Below, in pieces: positions 55,228-64,000 of a DNA stretch of 64,000 nt. Each line of letters opens with the position of its first letter. Within the stretch, counting starts at the first letter, position 1. Origin of the DNA: Marinomonas profundi. GTDB lineage: Bacteria; Pseudomonadota; Gammaproteobacteria; Pseudomonadales; Marinomonadaceae. The stretch is taken from assembly GCF_020694005.1 (NCBI RefSeq), contig NZ_CP073013.1, positions 2,180,578-2,244,577 of the forward strand. The letters run 5' to 3'. The notes beneath the pieces are model-generated. The model saw only the letters and a list, made by a program, of their open reading frames with translations, did no database searches and was not told the DNA's origin. The translations under genes were made by a program, and so were the position numbers.

Positions 55228-56661
55228 TCAATCCTCATCTTGCTCTGCGTGATCAATGTTCAGCTCTTTGATTTTTCGCGTTAAGGTGTTGCGTCCCCAA
55301 CCTAATAACAAGGAGGCATCACGACGACGTCCACCCGTATGAGCAAGCGCGGTTTCGATCATGATGCGCTCAAATTTTGGCACGGCTTGATCAAGAATGC
55401 CTTTTTGCCCTGTTGCTAGGGTGCTGTCTACCCAATTTTTTAGGGCTTCTTCCCACGAGGCAAAAGGTTGTTCATGGGGAACGGCGGCGAGCAATTCCGG
55501 CGGTAAATCTTCGACTAAGACTTCTCGTCCTGATGCCATAACGATCAGCCAGCGACAGGTGTTTTCCAGCTGTCGTACGTTACCTGGCCAGTCAAGCTGG
55601 GTGAGGTAGTTTTCTGTTTCTTTGGTGAGTAACTTAGGCTCAACAGCGAGTTCGTCAGCGGCGCGGCTTAAGAAATGACGCGCGAGTTTTGGAATGTCTT
55701 CGCGACGTTCTGCCAGCTTAGGTAGGTGAATACGGATAACGTTGAGGCGGTGAAATAAGTCTTCGCGAAATGACCCTTTTTGTACTAGGTTTTCTAGATT
55801 TTGGTGCGTGGCGGCAATGATGCGCACATCGACTTTAACGGGGGTGTGGCCGCCAACACGATAGAATTCACCATCTGCCAATACACGTAATAGGCGAGTC
55901 TGTGTTTCAGCGGGCATGTCGCCGATTTCATCGAGAAAAAGCGTGCCGCCATTGGCTTGTTCGAAACGCCCACGACGCTGAGTATTGGCTCCTGTGAAGG
56001 CGCCTTTTTCATGACCAAACAATTCAGACTCAATTAAGTCATGGGGAATAGCGGCCATGTTTAAAGCGATAAAGGGGTTGGCGGTGCGCGGGCTGTGAGT
56101 GTGTAATGCTTGCGCAACCAGTTCCTTGCCTGTGCCTGACTCGCCATTGATTAATACGGTAATGTTTGAATTAGCGAGTCGACCGATGGCACGAAAAACT
56201 TCCTGCATGGCTGGGGCTTCGCCGATGATTTCTTTATCGACTTGTGGCTCGGCCTCGATTTCCATGTCGTCTGTACTGGGTCTGGCGTTGCGGTGGTGCA
56301 ACATGGCGCGTTTCACCAGACTCACGGCTTCTTCTACATCGAACGGCTTGGGTAAGTATTCGAAAGCACCCCCCTGATAAGACGCGACGGCGCTTTCAAG
56401 GTCGGAATGCGCTGTCATGATAATGACCGGTAAATAGGGATGATCTTTTTGCAGTTTTTCGAGTAGTTTTAAGCCATCCATGCCAGGCATGCGAATATCA
56501 CTGATAATGGCGCTAGGTTGCTCTTTATCAATTAAATTGACGAGATTTTCCGCGGAATCAAACAGGCGACATTGAATCCCTTCTTGTTCGAGTGTTTTCT
56601 CGAGTACCCAGCGAATAGAGCGATCGTCGTCAACAATCCATACGGTTTCTTCTGCTGTCAT
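55228..56661 (-). CDS. ntrC: Nitrogen regulation response regulator NtrC
   Basis: This sigma-54 enhancer-binding activator (477 aa) has a receiver domain (phosphorylated Asp55, SDIRMPGMDG), an AAA+ domain with GESGTGKE Walker A and GAFTGA sigma-54 contact loop, and a C-terminal Fis helix-turn-helix (GRRRDASLLLGWGRNTLTRKIKEL). It is activated by NtrB when nitrogen is scarce. It overlaps ntrB by 4 bases. Confidence 0.95.
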   Translation of the reverse strand: MTAEETVWIVDDDRSIRWVLEKTLEQEGIQCRLFDSAENLVNLIDKEQPSAIISDIRMPGMDGLKLLEKLQKDHPYLPVIIMTAHSDLESAVASYQGGAFEYLPKPFDVEEAVSLVKRAMLHHRNARPSTDDMEIEAEPQVDKEIIGEAPAMQEVFRAIGRLANSNITVLINGESGTGKELVAQALHTHSPRTANPFIALNMAAIPHDLIESELFGHEKGAFTGANTQRRGRFEQANGGTLFLDEIGDMPAETQTRLLRVLADGEFYRVGGHTPVKVDVRIIAATHQNLENLVQKGSFREDLFHRLNVIRIHLPKLAERREDIPKLARHFLSRAADELAVEPKLLTKETENYLTQLDWPGNVRQLENTCRWLIVMASGREVLVEDLPPELLAAVPHEQPFASWEEALKNWVDSTLATGQKGILDQAVPKFERIMIETALAHTGGRRRDASLLLGWGRNTLTRKIKELNIDHAEQDED

Positions 56662-57743
56662 GAGTGTTTCTCCTGATATTGGACTGTCGTCTCAATGGGA
56701 ATTAATAGGTTAAATTCGGTTTTTTTCGGATAGCTGTTGCATTCAATAATGCCGTGATGCTGATGAACCACAGACTGGGCAATCGATAGTCCTAATCCCG
56801 TGCCATCGGCTCGACCACTGACCATGGGGTAAAATAGCGTTTTTAAAATGCTGTCAGGAATGCCGGGGCCATTGTCAATGATGCTGATCTTGCAGACTAA
56901 GCGATGTCGCTTTGAGCCAATCGTAAATTGTCGCAGCGTTCTGGTGATCATGTGGATACTTTTGTGGTGATTACTGTCATCTTCCAAGAGTGCTTGCATG
57001 GCGTTTCTAGTGATGTTTAACAACGCTTGTATAAGCTGCGATTCATCGCCAATTAAGTCTGGGATGCTGGGGTCGTAATCCCTGATGAGTTCAATTTGGT
57101 TATCGGTTTCGACGGAAATAAGCTGTCTGACGCGTTCAATCACTTTGTGAATGTTGAGTGCTTTGTTTTTAGGCAGTTGTCTTGGTCCTAATAAACGATC
57201 AACCAAATCACGTAAGCGATCAGACTCTTCAATAATAACTTGTGTGTAGTCGTTTAATGCTTCGTCAGTAAAGGCGCGACTAATGAGCTGTGCTGCGCCA
57301 CGAATGCCACCAAGTGGGTTTTTTATTTCATGGGCAAGACCGCGAACTAATTCTTTGCTGGTTTCGTGATTGGCAATGAGCTCGTCTTCTTGCGAAATGC
57401 GTTTCATCCTGTCGCGTGGGTACAGCTCTATGATTAAGCTTTCTGTTTCATTTGATGTGCCCATGATGGGGGTGACCGTGTAATCACAAAAGAGCTTTTT
57501 GTTGTTGCTGCACTCTATTTCCGCTTCCCGTTTGGTAAAAGGGTGACCCGATTTAATCGCGGCGTAGAGGGCTTGAATACTGTCTTCACTTTCGCGAAAG
57601 ACGGTCTCTAACTCGCTGCCATAAATACGCCGACGACTCACCGCCAGCAACATTTCTGCGGCAGGGTTTAAATATTCGATTTCAAGCTTGTCATTCAGTT
57701 GAACGACGGCGGTAGATAAATGGTCGATTAATAAGCTATACAC
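56658..57743 (-). CDS. ntrB: Nitrogen regulation histidine kinase NtrB
   Basis: This 361-aa cytoplasmic sensor kinase/phosphatase has a PAS domain (about 5-115), the phosphorylated His138 (GLAHEIKNPLGGIRGAAQLI) and a GHKL ATPase domain (NGPGIPD, GRADGTGLGLSIAQ). It has no membrane segment. It lies downstream of glnA on the same strand. Confidence 0.95.
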   Translation of the reverse strand: MYSLLIDHLSTAVVQLNDKLEIEYLNPAAEMLLAVSRRRIYGSELETVFRESEDSIQALYAAIKSGHPFTKREAEIECSNNKKLFCDYTVTPIMGTSNETESLIIELYPRDRMKRISQEDELIANHETSKELVRGLAHEIKNPLGGIRGAAQLISRAFTDEALNDYTQVIIEESDRLRDLVDRLLGPRQLPKNKALNIHKVIERVRQLISVETDNQIELIRDYDPSIPDLIGDESQLIQALLNITRNAMQALLEDDSNHHKSIHMITRTLRQFTIGSKRHRLVCKISIIDNGPGIPDSILKTLFYPMVSGRADGTGLGLSIAQSVVHQHHGIIECNSYPKKTEFNLLIPIETTVQYQEKHS

Positions 57744-57967
57744 AGTATGCGCCTCGTCTTTGCTTCGCTCGTAACATCGTGCAAAGGCCTTTTATTGTTG
57801 CTTTATCTCTTGTCGTGTCTTTAATCAGTTGCAAAAAACGAACCAACATTGGGCAGCCTGAAATGGCGTGTTTTCTCAGCTTTTGGTGTAAAGACAAAAT
57901 CTATTTGCACTATTATAGTGCATCTATTTGTTCGTGCTTCTTTTTGAGTAAAACGCGTGCTGCAAAA

Positions 57968-58020
57968 AAAACCCCGACCTAGGTCGAGGTTTTTACTTCG
58001 CTAACCGATTTGGTTAGCGA
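57968..58020 (-). terminator. Double-hairpin terminator after glnA
   Basis: On the minus strand the first hairpin is TCGCTAACC / GGTTAGCGA (57998-58020). The second, AACCTCGACC-TA-GGTCGGGGTT, with a T run (57968-57994), is a typical terminator. It would limit but perhaps not abolish read-through into ntrBC. Confidence 0.8.
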
Positions 58021-58041
58021 GCGGCCTAAAAACAATAAAGC

Positions 58042-59448
58042 TTATAGGCTGTAGTAAAGTTCAAACTCAAGTGGGTGAGTGGTCATGGAGACACGACGCG
58101 CTTCAGCCGTTTTTAGCTTGATGTAAGCGTTGATCATGTCATCAGAGAACACGCCGCCTTGAGTCAAGAAACCACGGTCTTCGTCTAGGCACTTAAGGGC
58201 TTCTTCCAAGCTGCTAGCAACGGTAGGAATGGCCAAACCTTCTTCTGGAGGAAGGTCGTACAAATCTTTATCAGCGGCATCGCCTGGGTGAATCTTGTTT
58301 TTGATGCCGTCGATACCTGCCATCAACATCGCAGAGAATGCTAGGTATGGGTTAGCGGTTGGATCTGGGAAGCGAGCTTCAATACGTTTGCCTTTAGGGC
58401 TTGCAACGTATGGAATACGGATAGAAGCAGAGCGGTTGCGAGCTGAGTATGCCAGCATAACCGGAGCTTCGAAATGCGGTACAAGACGCTTGTAAGAGTT
58501 AGTTGACGCGTTAGTGAACGCATTCAATGCTTTAGCGTGCTTAATGATACCGCCGATGTAGTAAAGTGCCATTTCAGATAAGCCAGCGTATTGGTCACCT
58601 GCGAATTGGTTTTCGCCGTTTTTCCAGAAAGACTGGTGAACGTGCATACCAGAACCGTTGTCGCCAACGATGGGTTTCGGCATAAAGGTGGCTGTTTTGC
58701 CGTAAGCGTGCGCTACGTTGTGTACGCAGTACTTAAGAATTTGAACTTCATCTGCTTTCTTAACCAGTGTGTTGAACTTAACACCGATTTCGTTTTGTCC
58801 AGCAGTGGCGACTTCGTGGTGATGAACTTCAATAACTAAGCCCATTGTTTCCATTGCGCCACACATAGCGCCACGAAGGTCATGGTGAGAGTCGACTGGT
58901 GGGACTGGGAAATAACCGCCTTTTACGAAAGGACGGTGGCCCATGTTGCCGCCAGCGATTTTTTTGTTAGAAGACCAAGCGGCTTCTTCTGAGTTGATCT
59001 CAACAGAACAACCTGACATGTCTGTTTTCCAGCGAACATCGTCAAAAATGAAGAATTCTGGCTCTGGACCAAAGAAAGCCGTGTCGCCAAGACCCGTTGA
59101 TTTTAGGAACTCTTCTGCACGAAGCGCCACAGAGCGTGGGTCACGGTCATAGCCTTGCATAGTAGAAGGTTCGATAATGTTACAACGAACAATAATAGTC
59201 GCTTCTTCAGTGAAAGGATCAATGATTGCGGTATCATCTTGCGGCATCATGATCATGTCGGATTCGTTGATGCCTTTCCAGCCTTCGATTGATGAACCAT
59301 CAAACATTTGACCGTTTTCAAAAAACTCTTCATCTACGGTTTTAGCAGGAACAGATACGTGTTGTTCTTTACCTTTAAAGTCGGTAAAGCGAAGGTCAAC
59401 CCACTTCGCGTCATGCTCAGCAATCAAGGCAAGGGTCTTGTTTGACAT
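58042..59448 (-). CDS. glnA: Glutamine synthetase, type I
   Basis: This 468-aa GSI enzyme assimilates ammonium into glutamine. Motifs include [29 protein letters not shown] and the adenylylation site [10 protein letters not shown] with Tyr397, the same number as in E. coli, so the enzyme belongs to the adenylylated GSI-beta group. A sigma-54 promoter and NtrC-like sites lie upstream. Confidence 0.97.
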   Translation of the reverse strand: MSNKTLALIAEHDAKWVDLRFTDFKGKEQHVSVPAKTVDEEFFENGQMFDGSSIEGWKGINESDMIMMPQDDTAIIDPFTEEATIIVRCNIIEPSTMQGYDRDPRSVALRAEEFLKSTGLGDTAFFGPEPEFFIFDDVRWKTDMSGCSVEINSEEAAWSSNKKIAGGNMGHRPFVKGGYFPVPPVDSHHDLRGAMCGAMETMGLVIEVHHHEVATAGQNEIGVKFNTLVKKADEVQILKYCVHNVAHAYGKTATFMPKPIVGDNGSGMHVHQSFWKNGENQFAGDQYAGLSEMALYYIGGIIKHAKALNAFTNASTNSYKRLVPHFEAPVMLAYSARNRSASIRIPYVASPKGKRIEARFPDPTANPYLAFSAMLMAGIDGIKNKIHPGDAADKDLYDLPPEEGLAIPTVASSLEEALKCLDEDRGFLTQGGVFSDDMINAYIKLKTAEARRVSMTTHPLEFELYYSL

Positions 59449-59534
59449 AGTTGTTCTCCAGTCGTCGTTAAAGCGAAATTAATTTTTCGTTTATGGGGGT
59501 GCTTCACTATAAAACACCATTTGGCTAAAGATAA

Positions 59535-59550
59535 AGCACAACTTATGCCA
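59535..59550 (-). promoter_or_regulatory. Sigma-54 promoter of glnA
   Basis: On the minus strand TGGCATAAGTTGTGCT has the -24 GG and -12 GC exactly 10 bases apart and the TGGCA half perfectly matched. It lies 87-102 bases before the glnA ATG. Confidence 0.6.
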
Positions 59551-59655
59551 GAATGTTGTGCGAAGATATAAATCCTTATATAACAAAGACATATCTTTTT
59601 CATTTTAAAAAATGCACTTAATAATGGCTAGGACGAGCTAAATAAAATGCAATAA

Positions 59656-59702
59656 TGGTCTATTTTGGTGCGTAAATTGTCTTTCTGTATCATATTGGTG
59701 CA
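59656..59702 (-). promoter_or_regulatory. Two NtrC-like enhancer sites upstream of glnA
   Basis: TGTATCATATTGGTGCA (59686-59702) and TGGTCTATTTTGGTGCG (59656-59672) share the TTGGTGC half site of the NtrC consensus. Their centres are 30 bp apart, close to three helical turns. The distance to the sigma-54 promoter fits an enhancer. The 59449-59780 gap holds no gene beyond these sites and the thiI promoter. Confidence 0.5.
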
Positions 59703-59780
59703 AATTTAATGTTTTTGTATCGATAGCCTTTTCTTTATACTAAGCGCCTTTTTTAATATTCGGTATAAATTGCACTCCCT

Positions 59781-61232
59781 ATGAAATTTATTGTTAAGTT
59801 TTTTGCAGAAATCACCATTAAAAGCCGCCCAGTCAGAAAAGCCTTTATTAAGCAACTTAGACACAATGTGAAGCTGGTGCTCAAAAAGCACGATGCTGAT
59901 GTTATGGTGTCGGGCAATTGGGATTTTATTGAAGTGTTTTCGGAGCGGGACGAATTACGTGAAGATTTCATTGAGGCGCTGTCTCATATTGCGGGAATTG
60001 CGCATTTTCAGTATGTCCGTGAATTTCCCTTTGTTGACCTTGATGGCATTGTTGATCAGGCGATTGTTTCTTATGGCGATGCGCTCAAGGGCGCTGTTTT
60101 TGCTGTACGAGTGAAACGAGTGGGTCAGCATGACTTTACATCGGTTGATGCTGAGCGGCATATTGGTGGTTGCCTGAAGGCGCGTTGTGACGCACTGGCG
60201 GTGCGTTTAAAGAACCCTGACGTGTTGGTGCCAATCGATATTCGTGATGACAGAGTGTGGATGATAGAGCAATGGGTGGAAGGCCTTGGGGGATACCCGC
60301 TTGGCTCACAAGATCCGGTGTTATCATTGATGTCTGGAGGTTATGACTCAACGGTGAGTTCTTATTTGACCATGAGCCGTGGTTTAAAAACGCACTTTTG
60401 CTTTTTTAATCTAGGCGGTGACGCCCATGAAATCGGCGTTAAACAGGTGTCTAATTTTCTTTGGGAAAAATACGGCTCGGCCCTCAATGTCAAATTTATC
60501 ACGGTGCCATTTGAAGCGGTTGTCGGTGAGATTTTAACGAAAGTGGACAATGCTGAAATGGGCGTGATCCTCAAGCGCATGATGTTGCGAGCGGCGTCGC
60601 AATTGATGGCAGAGGTTGGTGCGAAAGCCTTGGTAACAGGAGAAAGCGTGGCGCAGGTTTCTAGCCAAACGCTGATGAACCTGAAGGTGATTGATCAAGT
60701 GACTGAAGAATTAGTGTTGCGGCCTCTTATTACCACAAATAAACAGGTGATTATTGATAAGGCGATTGAAATTGGTACGGCACCGTTTGCGGCTAGCATG
60801 CCGGAATTTTGTGGTGTGATTTCCGTAAAACCCACCACGCGAGCAAAACTGCACCGGGTGGAAAAGCAAGAAGCTAATTTTGATTTTGACGTTTTAGAAA
60901 AAGCTGTCGCAAATGCCTCGGTTCAGTCTATTCAAAATGTTATGGACGATGTCGCGAAACAGTATCAAGGCGAAGTGCCGATTGTTCGAATGCCAGTAGG
61001 TGATGAAATTATCATTGATATCCGTCATCCAGATGAGGCCAGCCATCGCCCTTTAAAAGTCAGTGGTCGACCGGTGAAGGTTATCCCTTTCTTTGCGTTA
61101 GAGTCGAACTGGTCTGAACTGGACTCGGCTACCACGCATCTATTGTATTGCGGCAAAGGTGTCATGAGCCGCATGCATGCTTCTTATTTATTGGGCAAAG
61201 GCCACACCAATGTCGGTGTGTATTTGCCCTAA
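59781..61232 (+). CDS. thiI: tRNA 4-thiouridine synthase ThiI
   Basis: This enzyme adds sulphur to U8 of tRNA and supplies it for thiazole synthesis. It has 483 aa with an N-terminal ferredoxin-like/THUMP part (about 1-165), PP-loop SGGYDSTVSS (about 190) and a C-terminal rhodanese domain (about 405-483, with catalytic Cys in LLYCGKGVMS). The second disulphide Cys is in MPEFCGVISVKPTTRAKL. It therefore has the long, E. coli-like form. It is divergent from glnA. Confidence 0.95.
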   Translation: MKFIVKFFAEITIKSRPVRKAFIKQLRHNVKLVLKKHDADVMVSGNWDFIEVFSERDELREDFIEALSHIAGIAHFQYVREFPFVDLDGIVDQAIVSYGDALKGAVFAVRVKRVGQHDFTSVDAERHIGGCLKARCDALAVRLKNPDVLVPIDIRDDRVWMIEQWVEGLGGYPLGSQDPVLSLMSGGYDSTVSSYLTMSRGLKTHFCFFNLGGDAHEIGVKQVSNFLWEKYGSALNVKFITVPFEAVVGEILTKVDNAEMGVILKRMMLRAASQLMAEVGAKALVTGESVAQVSSQTLMNLKVIDQVTEELVLRPLITTNKQVIIDKAIEIGTAPFAASMPEFCGVISVKPTTRAKLHRVEKQEANFDFDVLEKAVANASVQSIQNVMDDVAKQYQGEVPIVRMPVGDEIIIDIRHPDEASHRPLKVSGRPVKVIPFFALESNWSELDSATTHLLYCGKGVMSRMHASYLLGKGHTNVGVYLP

Positions 61233-61246
61233 AGAGACGCTGAAAA

Positions 61247-61285
61247 CAACGATAGCATTTTTGCCATGTTGGGATGTTATCGTTG
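61247..61285 (+). terminator. Possible stem-loop after thiI
   Basis: CAACGATAGCAT (61247-61258) pairs with ATGTTATCGTTG (61274-61285), with a T-rich loop. No downstream T run is present, so it may be an RNA-stabilising or weak terminator element. Confidence 0.35.
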
Positions 61286-61487
61286 CGATCTACTATTAAT
61301 ATGCAGTGTTGCCTTTTTTATATTTTTGTGGGATTTTTTTCTCACTTTAATGGGATATTGATTAATATCAGGTTACAATTGCGCCAATTTTACCCCGCAC
61401 CAAGATTCTAGACGCTTGAAGAGCTTAATCCGCCCATATCAAGCGGTGGCATATCTTTTTGCTCACGCTAAATGCAGAGAACTATAA

Positions 61488-63308
61488 ATGTCTAATGATA
61501 TCAGTAAGTTACGTAACGTGGCCATCATTGCTCACGTTGACCATGGTAAAACAACGTTGGTTGACCAGCTATTAAGCCAGTCAGGCACGCTAGATCGTAA
61601 AGATCTTGGTTCAGAGCGAATCATGGATTCAAACGACCAAGAAAAAGAGCGTGGCATCACCATTTTGGCGAAAAATACGTCAATTATGTGGAACGATTAC
61701 CGTATTAATATCGTAGATACACCTGGACACGCTGACTTCGGTGGTGAAGTTGAGCGCGTATTGTCTATGGTTGACTCTGTATTGTTGTTGGTTGACGCGG
61801 TAGATGGCCCAATGCCACAAACGCGTTTTGTAACCTCTAAAGCATTCGAACGTGGTCTTCGTCCTATTGTTGTTATCAACAAAATTGACCGTCCTGGTGC
61901 GCGTCCTGATTGGGTTATGGATCAAGTATTTGATTTGTTCGATAGCCTTGGAGCAACAGAAGAACAATTAGATTTCCCGGTTATTTACGCATCCGCTATT
62001 AATGGTATTTCTGGTAACGATCCAGAAAAAATGGCAGAAGACATGACGCCACTTTACCAGATGATCGTAGACAGTGTTCCTGTGCCTGACGTTGATCCAG
62101 AAGGCATGTTCCAAATGCAGGTTTCTGCATTGGACTATGATGCTTACGTTGGCGTTATTGGTATCGGTCGTATTACTCGTGGTAGCTTGTCGCCAAACCA
62201 GCAAGTTGTTATCAAGTCTGCTGATGGTAAAGAGCGTAAAGGTAAAGTCCTTAATGTTAAGGGTTACCACGGTCTAGCACGTGTCGATACAACTAAAGCG
62301 TCTGCTGGTGATATCGTTTGTATTAATGGTATCGATGGTCTAAGTATTTCTGACACGCTATGTAACCCAGAGTGTGTTGAAGCGCTTCCTGCATTGTCTG
62401 TAGATGAGCCAACCGTAAGCATGACCTTCATGGTTAACGATTCTCCATTTGCGGGTAAAGAAGGTAAATATATTACCACTCGTAATATCGCAGACCGTCT
62501 TGATCGAGAGCTTATCCACAACGTAGCATTGCGTGTTAAGCAAGGCGAAACGCCTGATAAATTCATCGTATCAGGCCGTGGTGAGCTTCATCTTTCTGTA
62601 TTGATTGAAAGCATGCGTCGTGAAGGCTTCGAGATGGGTGTTTCTCGTCCTGAAGTGGTTCAAAAAATTGTTGATGGAAAAGTTCAAGAACCCTTTGAGC
62701 TAGTGGTTATCGACGTTGAAGAACAGCATCAAGGTTCCATCATGGAAGAGCTTGGCTTGCGTAAGGCTGAGTTAACTAACATGGAACCAGACGGTAAAGG
62801 CCGTGTTCGTCTTGAGTTCATGACGCCTTCGCGTGGTTTGATCGGTTTCCGTGGTTTGTTCCTAACGCTAACGTCTGGTTCTGGTATCATGACCAGCGTA
62901 TTTGACCATTACGGCCCAGTAAAAGAAGGGGATGTTGGTAGTCGCCAGAACGGTGTATTGGTCAGTATGGTGACAGGCAAAACAGCAGCTTTTGCTTTGT
63001 TCAATTTGCAAAGCCGTGGTCGTTTATTCTTGGGTCACGCGGTGGAAGTGTACGAAGGTCAGGTCATCGGTCTTCACTCACGCGATAATGACTTAACGGT
63101 TAACCCAGTTAAAGGTAAGCAGTTAACGAACATGCGTGCCTCTGGTACCGATGAAGCCTTGACGTTGACGCCACCGATTCGTCATACCCTTGAGCAGGCG
63201 CTTGAGTTTATCGAAGATGATGAGTTGGTAGAGGTAACACCAGAAAGTATTCGTGTTCGTAAAAAGCTATTAACTGAAAACGAGCGTAAACGCGCTGGTC
63301 GTAAGTAA
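61488..63308 (+). CDS. typA: Ribosome-associated GTPase TypA/BipA
   Basis: This 606-aa translational GTPase of the EF-G family shows G1 [11 protein letters not shown]2 RGITI, G3 DTPGHADF, G4 NKIDRPGA, G5 ASAING, then the domain 2, 3, 5 and C-terminal TypA-specific regions. It helps ribosome assembly and stress growth. The codon use is markedly more biased than in its neighbours, as is common for highly expressed genes. Confidence 0.96.
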   Translation: MSNDISKLRNVAIIAHVDHGKTTLVDQLLSQSGTLDRKDLGSERIMDSNDQEKERGITILAKNTSIMWNDYRINIVDTPGHADFGGEVERVLSMVDSVLLLVDAVDGPMPQTRFVTSKAFERGLRPIVVINKIDRPGARPDWVMDQVFDLFDSLGATEEQLDFPVIYASAINGISGNDPEKMAEDMTPLYQMIVDSVPVPDVDPEGMFQMQVSALDYDAYVGVIGIGRITRGSLSPNQQVVIKSADGKERKGKVLNVKGYHGLARVDTTKASAGDIVCINGIDGLSISDTLCNPECVEALPALSVDEPTVSMTFMVNDSPFAGKEGKYITTRNIADRLDRELIHNVALRVKQGETPDKFIVSGRGELHLSVLIESMRREGFEMGVSRPEVVQKIVDGKVQEPFELVVIDVEEQHQGSIMEELGLRKAELTNMEPDGKGRVRLEFMTPSRGLIGFRGLFLTLTSGSGIMTSVFDHYGPVKEGDVGSRQNGVLVSMVTGKTAAFALFNLQSRGRLFLGHAVEVYEGQVIGLHSRDNDLTVNPVKGKQLTNMRASGTDEALTLTPPIRHTLEQALEFIEDDELVEVTPESIRVRKKLLTENERKRAGRK

Positions 63309-63346
63309 GTACAAGCGATTCTTTTAATAAAAGAGCAGCAGCAAAT

Positions 63347-63405
63347 GAACTCATGCAAATGAGTTCGTGAGCGACAGAAGCGCCTTCGGGCGCTTTTGTT
63401 TTTTC
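63347..63405 (+). terminator. Double stem-loop terminator after typA
   Basis: GAACTCAT-GCAA-ATGAGTTC (63347-63366) is followed by AAGCGCC-TTCG-GGCGCTT (63378-63395) with a T-rich tail to 63404. Confidence 0.88.
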
Positions 63406-63462
63406 TGGGGTTGGCTAAAGTCATGACTCTGATTTACGTTAAGCAAATAGTGTGAGGGTAAA

Positions 63463-63897
63463 ATGAAAGTGTTGGTGCAGCGTGCGTTAAACGCTTCGGT
63501 TGTGGTGGATGGTGAAACCATTGGGGCCATTGATCACGGTCAGTTGGTGTTAGTTGGTATCGAAAAAGGCGATACAGAAGTCGATACGCAGCGGTTGGCT
63601 GACAAGCTATTGAAGTACCGTATGTTTGGTGATGAAGATGGCAAGATGAACCTGAATGTTCAGCAAGTTAGCGGTGGTGTTTTGTTGGTGTCGCAATTTA
63701 CCTTGGCGGCGGAAACCAAAAAAGGGCTGCGCCCTGGCTTTTCGACGGCCGCGATTCCAGCAGAAGGCGAGCGTTTATTTAATGCGTTTGTTGATCAAGT
63801 TCGTGCGCAATATGGCAATGTTGAGGTTGGACGTTTTGGCGCTGACATGAAGGTGTCCTTTATAAACGATGGGCCTGTTACTTTTATGTTGGATTAA
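63463..63897 (+). CDS. dtd: D-aminoacyl-tRNA deacylase
   Basis: This 144-aa homodimeric enzyme hydrolyses D-amino acids wrongly attached to tRNA. Conserved motifs are SQFTLAAETKKGLRPGFSTAA and the C-terminal NDGPVTFMLD (Gly-cis-Pro). Its stop overlaps the stop of the convergent tatC by 3 bases. Confidence 0.95.
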   Translation: MKVLVQRALNASVVVDGETIGAIDHGQLVLVGIEKGDTEVDTQRLADKLLKYRMFGDEDGKMNLNVQQVSGGVLLVSQFTLAAETKKGLRPGFSTAAIPAEGERLFNAFVDQVRAQYGNVEVGRFGADMKVSFINDGPVTFMLD

Positions 63898-64000
63898 GCG
63901 TCAGAGTTTTCGACTACTACTTTTACCGTGCGCCCAGCCAGCAGTCCTAACTCAAACAGTAACCACATTGGGATGGCTAATAAAGTTTGAGAAAAAATAT
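63894..64000 (-). CDS. tatC: Sec-independent translocase TatC, C-terminal fragment
   Basis: The last 107 bases encode the C-terminus of a TatC-like protein on the minus strand: FSQTLLAIPMWLLFELGLLAGR is the typical sixth membrane segment. The gene is cut by the window edge, and the rest lies beyond 64000. It ends in the stop at 63894-63896, convergent with dtd. Confidence 0.85.
   Translation of the reverse strand, partial: IFSQTLLAIPMWLLFELGLLAGRTVKVVVENSDA

Noticed and set aside
59449-59780. TPP riboswitch upstream of thiI
   Set aside because: No THI-box core (CTGAGA...ACCTGA) was found in the 332-base gap.

Overview
The window reads as the chromosome of a marine gammaproteobacterium of the Oceanospirillales type, most like Marinomonas. 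This is an inference from the gene set and from pseudomonad-like gene orders (secB-grxC-rhodanese next to gpmI-envC-ctpA-yibQ; glnA-ntrB-ntrC), together with two TRAP transporters and a siaABCD operon. No rRNA, tRNA, CRISPR array, insertion sequence or prophage was seen. Coding density is high, and accessory metabolic modules alternate with housekeeping blocks.

Layout. 0.3-2.8 kb: an HBM-type chemoreceptor and a cysteine-hydrolase-fold protein with Ser at the Cys position. 2.9-10.7 kb (minus): a complete iron(III) uptake and surface-signalling locus in the order fecB-C-D-E, fecI, fecR, TonB transducer, with three candidate Fur boxes. 10.8-15.5 kb (minus): a gluconate-type module (LacI-family GntR, gluconokinase, three TRAP genes) with matching GTTAC-n2-GTAAC operators at two promoters. 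16.0-19.8 kb: siaABCD, a PP2C phosphatase/kinase/antagonist/diguanylate cyclase switch. 19.9-25.9 kb: a cNMP-CBS-DUF294 nucleotidyltransferase with an adjoining DEDD exonuclease, an LpxH-like phosphoesterase, an EAL-CBS-GGDEF protein and small ORFs.

26.0-31.5 kb: an AraC-type regulator divergent from pobA (4-hydroxybenzoate hydroxylase), separated by five 21-bp direct repeats, followed by a TRAP transporter that may import an aromatic acid. 31.7-35.2 kb (minus): an envelope lipoprotein operon (40-aa membrane protein, COG3014-type lipoprotein, LpoB-like and LPP20-like lipoproteins). 35.3-36.5 kb: secB, grxC, rhodanese. 36.7-42.9 kb: a lysine/pipecolate degradation island (DUF1338 2-oxoadipate dioxygenase, LysR regulator, amaB, amaA, second LysR regulator) that separates the rhodanese gene from gpmI. 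43.0-48.3 kb: gpmI-envC-ctpA-yibQ. 48.8-53.8 kb: livJHMGF behind a strong sigma-54 promoter match. 53.9-59.4 kb (minus): tsaC, DUF3461, ntrC, ntrB, glnA, with a sigma-54 promoter and NtrC-like sites upstream of glnA. 59.8-64 kb: thiI, typA, dtd and the 3' end of a convergent tatC.

Taken together, the region links nutrient capture (iron chelates, gluconate, aromatic acids, lysine, branched-chain amino acids) with nitrogen control and c-di-GMP signalling. A dispersed hairpin repeat occurs in three intergenic places, and one copy supplies the C-terminal codons of a gene. The most useful leads are the 21-bp operator array at pobA, the sigma-54 promoter with an unassigned 17-bp palindrome before livJ, the microsatellite insertion inside SiaD, and the gluconate TRAP regulon. 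All assignments come from reading motifs and from family knowledge; no database search was run.
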